Assembly (NCBI GenBank): GCA_017883105.1
Contig: JADGOF010000040.1
Coordinates: 1 to 11,662, forward strand
Reading direction: 5' to 3'
DNA: 11,662 bases
Source: Acidimicrobiales bacterium
GTDB lineage: Bacteria > Actinomycetota > Acidimicrobiia > Acidimicrobiales > RAAP-2
In this document: positions 6,674 to 11,662 of the stretch, piece after piece
Position numbering within the stretch: position 1 is the first letter of the stretch
Layout of the letters: every line of letters begins with the position of its first letter
Notes under the pieces: generated by a model
Seen by the model: only the letters and a program-made list of their open reading frames with translations
What the model was told of the DNA's origin: nothing
Database searches by the model: none
Program-made: the position numbers and the translations under genes

Positions 6674-7603
6674 TCAGCCTTCGCCGGCCAGCAGTTCGGG
6701 ATGGCGGGCGGACACCATGCGGCGGAACCCGTCCTTCCAACCGACGGTGGGGGTGCCCACCAGTTCGTGCATACGGGTCAAGTCGATCTGCACACTGTCG
6801 ATGGTGTCCTTGGTGGGAGCCAACCTGGCGGGGATGCCGGTCAGCTCGGACAGGTAGCCGCACCACTCCTCGATGCTGGCGGCCTGCTCGCCGCCCCAGT
6901 TGACCGTGGTCGCCGGTGTGGTGGCGGCACCGATCAGCCCGGGGATCATGGCGATGATGTCATCCTCGTGCAGCGGGTGATAGACGCTGGGCGCGTCGAC
7001 GTGGACCGGGATGTCGCTCCCGTTGATCATCATCTCGAGATGGATGGCCGGCCACCCGCCCCGATCGCCGTAGGGGACCGAGAGCCGGGCCACCGTGGTG
7101 GGGAGAGCGAACCGCTCGGCCGCCCACCGGGCCGTCCCCTCGGCGGCAATCTTGCAGATGCTGTAGGTACGCAGGAACGGCCAGACGCCATGGTTGTCAC
7201 CGAGCTCGTCCTCCTCCTTGAAGACGTGGTGGCCGAGCGGCTTGTAGACCGCGGTGGTGGAGCAGTGCACGAAGGCGGCGGCGTTCTGGTGGTGCTCCAT
7301 CAGATAGGCCAACCCGCCACTGTTGGCCGCCAGGTCGCGATTCCAGTCGTTGGTCTTGGCCACGGCGAAATTGACCACGTAGTCGGCGTCGGCCGGCAGG
7401 CCTCCGACGTCTCCGGAGACGAGGTCGATGGGGACGCAGCGGATGCCCGCTGCCTCGAGGCGCTGTCGGGCGCTCTCGTCGTTGAACCGGGCCGCCCCGA
7501 CCACCTCGTTCTCCTTGGCCAGTGACATCGCCACGGGTTCGGCAACCTGGCCGGTGACGCCGGTGATGACGATGGTCTTACCCTGCAGTGGTGCTGATGG
7601 CAT
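6674..7603 (-). CDS. NAD(P)-dependent epimerase/dehydratase-like protein (extended SDR)
   Basis: A 309-residue extended short-chain dehydrogenase/reductase. The N-terminal Rossmann motif is TGVTGQVA at 14-21, where the third glycine of the usual GXXGXXG is Ala21. The active site is visible as HCSTTAVY (Ser115/Thr116) and YSICK (Tyr147, Lys151). The substrate-binding C-terminal half includes SVYHPLHEDDI near 206-216 and NWGGEQAASIEEW, typical of the sugar-epimerase-like group. It likely carries out NAD(P)-linked oxidation-reduction or epimerisation; the substrate is unknown, and nucleotide sugars would fit the polysaccharide genes nearby but are not proven. The start at 7603 is supported by AAGGA (minus strand, 7612-7616) eight bases upstream. 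It is transcribed alone, divergently from whiB, with a hairpin-rich leader region. Confidence 0.85.
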   Translation of the reverse strand: MPSAPLQGKTIVITGVTGQVAEPVAMSLAKENEVVGAARFNDESARQRLEAAGIRCVPIDLVSGDVGGLPADADYVVNFAVAKTNDWNRDLAANSGGLAYLMEHHQNAAAFVHCSTTAVYKPLGHHVFKEEDELGDNHGVWPFLRTYSICKIAAEGTARWAAERFALPTTVARLSVPYGDRGGWPAIHLEMMINGSDIPVHVDAPSVYHPLHEDDIIAMIPGLIGAATTPATTVNWGGEQAASIEEWCGYLSELTGIPARLAPTKDTIDSVQIDLTRMHELVGTPTVGWKDGFRRMVSARHPELLAGEG

Positions 7604-7644
7604 CTGGATATTCCTTCAATTGGGTTGAATGCACGATCGACGCC

Positions 7645-7665
7645 GGCCGATCCTAATGGTCGGCC
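7645..7665. other. Strong hairpin in the dehydrogenase/whiB divergent region
   Basis: GGCCGATC at 7645-7652 pairs with GGTCGGCC at 7658-7665 (seven Watson-Crick pairs and one G-U) around the loop CTAAT. It lies 42 bases upstream of the dehydrogenase start, so it would be in that gene's 5' leader if transcription begins further out. It could be an RNA element or a dimeric repressor site. Confidence 0.55.
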
Positions 7666-7677
7666 TCCTGCAGGGGA

Positions 7678-7727
7678 CTGCCCTACGGTTGCCGGCAGGA
7701 TGTGGGCAACAGGCAGCCCACGGGCTG
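7678..7727. other. Cluster of alternative stem-loops
   Basis: CTGCC (7678-7682) can pair with GGCAG at 7712-7716, enclosing a second stem GTTGCC/GGCAAC (7688-7693/7705-7710). The same CTGCC can instead pair with GGCAG at 7694-7698, and CAGCC/GGCTG (7714-7718/7723-7727) competes for the outer arm. Mutually exclusive pairings of this kind are seen in regulatory leaders, but short GC-rich stems also arise by chance. Confidence 0.3.
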
Positions 7728-7788
7728 TCGGGATCAGGTACGACGGGCGACCGATCAGCTTCCTACCACAGAATGTCGGCCGTGGTTG

Positions 7789-7818
7789 TGGACACCACCA
7801 CCCCGGGTGAGCCATACT
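7789..7818 (+). promoter_or_regulatory. Sigma70-like promoter for the whiB-led cluster
   Basis: TGGACA at 7789-7794 (5 of 6 matches to TTGACA) and CATACT at 7813-7818 (4 of 6 to TATAAT) are separated by 18 bases, oriented towards whiB. Transcription would start near 7825, leaving a leader of about 100 bases. Inferred from sequence only. Confidence 0.45.
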
Positions 7819-7844
7819 GTCTATTCCGCCTGTTTTCGTCGGTA

Positions 7845-7866
7845 GGTCACCTTTTCCCAGGTCACC
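7845..7866. promoter_or_regulatory. Direct repeat GGTCACC x2, possible regulator site before whiB
   Basis: GGTCACC occurs at 7845-7851 and 7860-7866, 15 bases apart, between the candidate promoter and whiB. It could be a downstream operator or leader element. I know of no regulator with exactly this site. Confidence 0.35.
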
Positions 7867-7926
7867 GGCGTGTTGCTCTGGCGGTCTGACAAGTGACCCC
7901 AACAGAATTTAGGAAGTGACGTTCCC

Positions 7927-8157
7927 ATGAGTGCCACCTGGCGCAAGCACGCAGCCTGCCGGGGCATCGATCCAGATGTGTTCTACCCGGTTTCCGATGA
8001 GGAGGCTGACGAGGCCAAGGCCATCTGCGATCTGTGCGTAGTGCGAGAATCGTGCCTCGAGCATGCCCTGGCCAACCGGGAGCGCGAAGGCATCTGGGGC
8101 GGCACCACCGAACGCGAACGGCGACGGATCCACCGTCAACGCCGCAAGTCGGCCTGA
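7927..8157 (+). CDS. WhiB-family iron-sulphur transcription factor
   Basis: A 76-residue protein with the four invariant cysteines Cys11, Cys34, Cys37 and Cys43 (spacing CX22CX2CX5C) that hold a 4Fe-4S cluster, followed by the GIWGG turn (55-59) and a basic tail ERERRRIHRQRRK that contacts DNA. WhiB-like proteins bind the principal sigma factor and sense redox state or nitric oxide; they are confined to Actinobacteria and their phages. The short length and composition resemble the WhiB1/WblE-type branch, but I do not assign a paralogue. ATG 7927 follows AGGAAG by about 11 bases. It leads a plus-strand cluster, 49 bases ahead of the Nudix gene, and has its own upstream region with a promoter candidate and direct repeats. 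Confidence 0.93.
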   Translation: MSATWRKHAACRGIDPDVFYPVSDEEADEAKAICDLCVVRESCLEHALANREREGIWGGTTERERRRIHRQRRKSA

Positions 8158-8206
8158 GCCGCCCGACCCCCTCCTCGGCCGCGGTCGGACATGCCGCGAG
8201 GGCCAG

Positions 8207-8797
8207 GTGATCGACGGTGCGTCGGACCCCGTCACCGGGCACCGGCCCGGCCCGGCCGGTGGCTCGGTAGCCCGCCTCCGCCGTGACATCCGGTATCACG
8301 TCACCGGCGACCGGCGAGAGGCGGCTTCGAAGACCACCTTCCTGGCCGAACTCGATCGCCTGGAGCGTCCGTTCGACGAATCGGCCGATCCCGCCCATGT
8401 GACCGTGTCGGCCATCGTAGTGGGTCCGCGTGGGGTGATCCTCCACCGGCACCGTCGGCTGCACCGGTGGCTGCAGCCCGGTGGCCACGTGGACCCCGGG
8501 GAGACACCTGAGCAGGCGGTGGTCCGGGAGTGCCTGGAGGAGACCGGGCTGGCAGTGACCCATCCGTCCGGGGGTCCGGCACTGATCCACCTCGATGTCC
8601 ATCCGGCGGCCGACGGGCACGTCCATCTCGACCTTCGCTACCTGGTGGAGGGTCCGGACGAGGACCCGCATCCCGCCCCCGGTGAAAGCCAGGACGTGGC
8701 ATGGTTCACCTGGGAGAACGCCGGGGAGATGGCCGACGATGCGTTGACGGGGGCACTCAGCGCGGCCCGTAGGCTGGTCGAGACCTCCGAGAGGTGA
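8207..8797 (+). CDS. Nudix hydrolase
   Basis: A 196-residue protein with a complete Nudix box at residues 93-115: Gly93, Glu99, Arg107-Glu108, Glu111-Glu112 and Gly114 match GX5EX7REUXEEXGU, the only variation being Cys109 at the first hydrophobic position. These residues bind Mg2+ and hydrolyse nucleoside-diphosphate-linked substrates, for example oxidised dNTPs, ADP-ribose or NADH; the substrate cannot be told. About 65 residues precede the Nudix strand HVTVSAIVVGPRGVIL, longer than in the smallest MutT proteins. GTG 8207 is chosen because GAGGG ends just upstream (8198-8202); the same frame is open back into whiB, but earlier starts would overlap that gene heavily. The next gene begins 29 bases after the stop, suggesting an operon. 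Confidence 0.88.
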   Translation: MIDGASDPVTGHRPGPAGGSVARLRRDIRYHVTGDRREAASKTTFLAELDRLERPFDESADPAHVTVSAIVVGPRGVILHRHRRLHRWLQPGGHVDPGETPEQAVVRECLEETGLAVTHPSGGPALIHLDVHPAADGHVHLDLRYLVEGPDEDPHPAPGESQDVAWFTWENAGEMADDALTGALSAARRLVETSER

Positions 8798-8826
8798 CCA
8801 ACCGGACGAGAGGGTGAGGAGACGCG

Positions 8827-9543
8827 ATGGGAGAGCCGTTCGACAGGCTGATGGAGGTGCAGCTTCACGACACCACCCTCGATCAGCTGCGGCATCGGAT
8901 GGACGCCCTGCCCGAGCGGGAGGCGCTCCTCGAGATCGGCACGCGGCAGCGAGCCCTGGCGGCGGCCACCGCCGATGTGGGGGCGCAGGTGGACGATCTC
9001 GCCGGTCGCCAGCGGTCGTTGGAGGGGCAGATCGCCGCGGCAGCCAAGCGCCGCCACGACATCGAACAGCGGATGCTGTCGGGTGACAGCTACGCCGCCC
9101 GTGACCTACAGGCCATGGATCAAGAGGTGCAGCACCTGGCGGCCCGCCAGGCCCAGCTCGAAGAGGAGGAGATCGCCCTCTTGGAAGAAGAGGAGCCCCT
9201 CGACCAGCTGCTGGCCGACCACCAGGCGACCGCCGACGTGTTGGCCGCCGAAGCGGCGCGGCTCGGAGCCGCCATCGCCGAGGCAGAGGTGGAGATCACC
9301 GCCTCCATCGCCACCGAGGAGGCCGAACGGTCGGAGAGCGCAGCCGGTCTGCCGCCGGACCTGGCAGAGCGGTACCAGCAGCTGAGGTCCCACCTGGGTG
9401 GGGTGGGTGCGGCACGCCTGGTGGGTGACCGATGCGACGGTTGCCATCTCACCCTTTCCTCGGTCGAGATCGAGCGGTTCCGTCACCTTCCTCCCGATCA
9501 GTTCTCCACCTGCCCCCAGTGCGACCGCATCCTGGTGCACTGA
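8827..9543 (+). CDS. Coiled-coil protein with C-terminal C4 zinc ribbon
   Basis: A 238-residue protein: a long alpha-helical coiled coil (about 8-170, heptad-rich with a run of Glu near 112-123), then a zinc ribbon with Cys203, Cys206, Cys229 and Cys232 (CDGC ... CPQC). This is the C4-type zinc-ribbon family (PF02591, formerly DUF164), widespread in Actinobacteria, with a proposed nucleic-acid or RNA-associated role but no settled function. In Mycobacterium tuberculosis the homologue Rv2229c lies next to Rv2228c, an RNase H/phosphatase fusion, so the neighbour here fits. GAGGAG at 8816-8821 sets the ATG at 8827. The downstream phosphatase begins 27 bases after its stop. Confidence 0.87.
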   Translation: MGEPFDRLMEVQLHDTTLDQLRHRMDALPEREALLEIGTRQRALAAATADVGAQVDDLAGRQRSLEGQIAAAAKRRHDIEQRMLSGDSYAARDLQAMDQEVQHLAARQAQLEEEEIALLEEEEPLDQLLADHQATADVLAAEAARLGAAIAEAEVEITASIATEEAERSESAAGLPPDLAERYQQLRSHLGGVGAARLVGDRCDGCHLTLSSVEIERFRHLPPDQFSTCPQCDRILVH

Positions 9544-9570
9544 CCGGGCGCCCATGCAGAAACCCCGCTC

Positions 9571-10167
9571 ATGTTGATCCTGGTCCGCCACGGTGAATCC
9601 ACCGGGAACGCCGCAGGTCTCCTACTCGGAAGGCTGGATGCCCCGCTCACCGATCGTGGCCTAGCCCAGGCCCGGACGCTCGGGCCCTCGATGGAGGGTG
9701 TGACCCGGATTATTTCCAGTCCGCTGGCCCGGGCCCGGGACACGGCAGACGCGCTGGGTACCGGCCTCCCCGTCGAAATCGACGATCGGTGGGTCGAGGT
9801 CGACTACGGCGAGTTCGACGGGAGCCCACTCGGGGCGGTCCCGGCCGAGGTGTGGACGCAATGGCGCGCCGATCCCGACTACCGGCCGCCCGGCGGCGAG
9901 ACGCTCGCCGAGGCGGGGGCACGGGTGCGGTCCGCCTGTGAGGAGCTGTTCGCCACCGAGGGAGAGGGTGCACGCGGGCCCGGAGCGGTGGTGGTGGTGA
10001 GCCACGTGTCACCGATCAAAGCGGCGACATGTTGGGCCCTGGGACTCGGCGACCAGGGCGCGTGGCGGCTCTATCTGGCCACGGCCTCGATGACCCGGAT
10101 CTCGTGGGGTGCCGCCGGCCCGGTGCTGAACCGGTTCAACGAGACGCCGTGGTCCGCTTCTGAGTGA
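9571..10167 (+). CDS. Histidine phosphatase (phosphoglycerate-mutase-like)
   Basis: A 198-residue cytoplasmic histidine phosphatase. LVRHGES holds Arg6, the phosphorylated His7 and Gly8; SSPLARARDTA provides Arg54/Arg56; EVDYGEFDG carries the acidic residue (Glu81); and VVSHVSPIK gives the second catalytic His145. The set is complete, so it should be active as a phosphatase; families include alpha-ribazole phosphatase (CobC) and phosphoglycerate mutase. In mycobacteria the protein at this position is fused to an N-terminal RNase H domain (Rv2228c); here only the phosphatase half exists. ATG 9571 lacks a strong ribosome site, suggesting translation follows from the zinc-ribbon gene 27 bases upstream. 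It converges with the TetR gene, six bases away. Confidence 0.87.
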   Translation: MLILVRHGESTGNAAGLLLGRLDAPLTDRGLAQARTLGPSMEGVTRIISSPLARARDTADALGTGLPVEIDDRWVEVDYGEFDGSPLGAVPAEVWTQWRADPDYRPPGGETLAEAGARVRSACEELFATEGEGARGPGAVVVVSHVSPIKAATCWALGLGDQGAWRLYLATASMTRISWGAAGPVLNRFNETPWSASE

Positions 10168-10173
10168 ACCGCT

Positions 10174-10827
10174 TCAGCGGAGCAGGCTGGTCACCGCAAA
10201 GATGATGGCCCGCTCCGCTGATGACGGCGAGTGGTGGCCGCGATCACGGAGGCCGAACCAGTACTCCCAACCGGTGGCCAGGTCCAGTGCCTCCAGGAGC
10301 TCGGCTCCCACATTGCCACGGGCGTGGATCTCGGAAGTGAGGGTGGCGGCCAACTGGTTGCGGAGGAGCGATCGGTGGTCGACCAGGAATTTCTCAAGAC
10401 CGACCAAGCCATGGGTTCGGGCGATGGCCACACGGTGCACCGGCGCCATGGCCTCGAACAGTTGGCGCCGTTGATGGCAGATGGCCCGAATGCGCAGCTC
10501 GAGAGGCCAGCGCGAGGGGAGCGGGGTTATGAGGGAGCGGTAACGCGTCGCGTGCAGTGATGCTGCGGTGAGGAAGAGGGTGTCGATATCGGAGAAGTGG
10601 TAGTACACCAGCCGTCGCGACACGCCGGCACGGTCGGCAATCTGACGTGCCGTGGGATGGATGTTCCCGGATTGGATCAGGGCGATCATGCCCTCGACGG
10701 TGGTCAGGCGGGTGTGGACACCGCGGGCGAGACGTCGATCGGAGCGAAGTGCGGACGCGCCAAACCCGTCGACCTTGCCCGCGCCGAACGCGAAGTTGCC
10801 CCTTGCCCCTGCGGCCCTGCCAGCCAC
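10174..10827 (-). CDS. TetR-family transcriptional regulator
   Basis: A 217-residue protein with the TetR DNA-binding helix-turn-helix at about residues 40-85: TARQIADRAGVSRRLVYYHFSDIDTLF, with the typical YYHF recognition-helix end. The C-terminal two-thirds is helical and ligand-binding, with no family-specific match. A tail of about 40 Gly/Ala/Arg-rich residues precedes the first helix, longer than usual, but no in-frame ATG, GTG or TTG lies between GTG 10827 and the conserved part, so the first start stands despite a weak ribosome site. TetR proteins usually repress their own or a neighbouring operon; the amidohydrolase gene, 80 bases upstream on the same strand, is a candidate partner (inference). 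Confidence 0.85.
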   Translation of the reverse strand: MAGRAAGARGNFAFGAGKVDGFGASALRSDRRLARGVHTRLTTVEGMIALIQSGNIHPTARQIADRAGVSRRLVYYHFSDIDTLFLTAASLHATRYRSLITPLPSRWPLELRIRAICHQRRQLFEAMAPVHRVAIARTHGLVGLEKFLVDHRSLLRNQLAATLTSEIHARGNVGAELLEALDLATGWEYWFGLRDRGHHSPSSAERAIIFAVTSLLR

Positions 10828-10907
10828 GCCGGAAATCGTAGGGCGTCTGGCAAGGAATTAGCGGTCGCGGCCGATTGGGGCACGTGGTAGGAGCGACCTT
10901 GCGCCAG

Positions 10908-11662
10908 TCAGTCGGTCGACGGACCGATCTCACCAAGATGGTCGGACATCAGGTGACCACCCTTGAGGATGGCGAGGAGATTGGTGCGGTCGGACAGCAG
11001 GGCGATGTCGTCGACCGGATTGCCGTCGATGACCAACAGGTCTGCGAGTTTTCCGGTGGTCACCGTGCCCAGTTGGTGGCCCCGGCCCATCACCTCGGCT
11101 CCGTGCTTGGTCGCCCAGCGGATGACATCCATGGCAGGGATGCCGACCTCGTCGGCGTAGTACGACAACTCTTCGCCATACGGTCCGTGAGGAAAGTAGA
11201 TGGCGCCGTAGTCGTCACCGAGCACGAGGCGCATTCCGGCGGCGTTGGCTTTGGGAAGGACTTCGGCCATGGCGTCGATGTCCTCCTTCATCGAGTCGGT
11301 GAATCCGAGCGCGGATCCCTTCATAGAATCGAGGAAACGGGCGGGGAACATCATTGAGGGAACCAGAGGAGTATCGGTCTCGATGATCCGCTCGATGCAG
11401 GCATCATCCATGCCGTCACCATGGTCGATGATGTCAATGCCGAGGTCGAGGGCCATGAGGATGGCCTCCTTGTTTGCGATGTGGCCCCGGACTTTCGCTC
11501 CCCGGAGGTGGGCGGCCTCGATGGCCGCGCCCAGCTCGTCCCGGGTCATCTCCAGCTGTTCCCTGGGACCGATGGTCCCGTGGCCACCGGTGATGAACAT
11601 CTTGATCACCTCGGCCCCCTCCTTGATCTCCTGGCGCACCGAACGGCGGAACTCGTCCGGCC
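10908..11662 (-). CDS. Metal-dependent amidohydrolase, C-terminal part (runs off right edge)
   Basis: The minus-strand frame is open across the right edge, so only about 250 C-terminal residues are visible. They resemble the imidazolonepropionase/prolidase-like branch of the amidohydrolase superfamily: GAEVIKMFITGGHG holds the likely carboxylated metal-bridging Lys, VRGHIANKEAILMALDLG the third metal His, IDIIDHGD the next His, and LVLGDDYG the catalytic Asp. A small beta domain follows (TGKLADLLVIDGNPVDDI), the usual C-terminal feature. The first metal pair (HXH) would be outside the window. The internal GTG at 11639 is not the start because the same motif context continues upstream (PDEFRRS). 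It hydrolyses an amide or related bond; the substrate is unknown. The TetR gene follows 80 bases downstream and may be co-transcribed. Confidence 0.87.
   Translation of the reverse strand, partial: PDEFRRSVRQEIKEGAEVIKMFITGGHGTIGPREQLEMTRDELGAAIEAAHLRGAKVRGHIANKEAILMALDLGIDIIDHGDGMDDACIERIIETDTPLVPSMMFPARFLDSMKGSALGFTDSMKEDIDAMAEVLPKANAAGMRLVLGDDYGAIYFPHGPYGEELSYYADEVGIPAMDVIRWATKHGAEVMGRGHQLGTVTTGKLADLLVIDGNPVDDIALLSDRTNLLAILKGGHLMSDHLGEIGPSTD

Noticed and set aside
6701..7525. Plus-strand frame opposite the dehydrogenase
   Set aside because: Composition typical of a shadow frame, while the minus strand has TGVTGQVA and YSICK.
7862..8671. Minus-strand frame opposite whiB and the Nudix gene
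   Set aside because: Covers two genes with complete signature motifs and has no recognisable features itself.

Overview
The window is high-GC DNA from an actinomycete (Actinomycetota). The best evidence is a small WhiB-family iron-sulphur regulator, found essentially only in this phylum and its phages, followed by a coiled-coil/C4 zinc-ribbon gene and a histidine phosphatase gene, an arrangement also known in mycobacteria. GTG starts and GGAGG-type ribosome sites fit. I cannot place it below phylum; an environmental lineage such as Acidimicrobiia is possible, but that is inference.

Left part (1-6274): an accessory, surface-polysaccharide-like region marked by mobile DNA. It begins with the N-terminus of an IS1182-type transposase cut by the window edge (minus), then about 530 bases without a convincing gene. 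Next come a tandem 33-base-period repeat and a complete polyprenyl-phosphate glycosyl-1-phosphate transferase (plus), the enzyme type that starts exopolysaccharide or capsule repeat-unit synthesis. Facing it is a two-gene minus-strand unit: an NTF2/SnoaL-like protein overlapping by 4 bases (GTGA) a family-4 glycosyltransferase that carries a one-base frame break. Between this unit and a plus-strand low-molecular-weight protein tyrosine phosphatase (Wzb-like, often linked to polysaccharide export control) sits a complete IS66-family element. It has 11-base terminal inverted repeats starting GTAA and a perfect 8-base target duplication (CCCGCTCC), so its limits, 3826-5535, are exact. Its transposase gene also carries a one-base frame break near the N-terminus. 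The element splits what was a short divergent promoter region.

Middle (6316-7603): a small unrecognised protein (plus) meets, tail to tail with one base between stops, an extended short-chain dehydrogenase/epimerase-like protein (minus). The 323-base gap to whiB holds several hairpins, a sigma70-like promoter and short direct repeats.

Right part (7927-10167): a tight plus-strand cluster of whiB-like gene, Nudix hydrolase, coiled-coil/C4 zinc-ribbon protein and histidine phosphatase, with gaps of 27-49 bases, probably an operon. It converges on a minus-strand TetR-type regulator, upstream of which lies an amidohydrolase running off the right edge.

No rRNA, tRNA or CRISPR array was recognised. 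The most reliable new facts are the exact IS66 insertion, the two frame breaks, the in-frame outward ATG at both IS66 ends, and the repeat upstream of the sugar-phosphate transferase.
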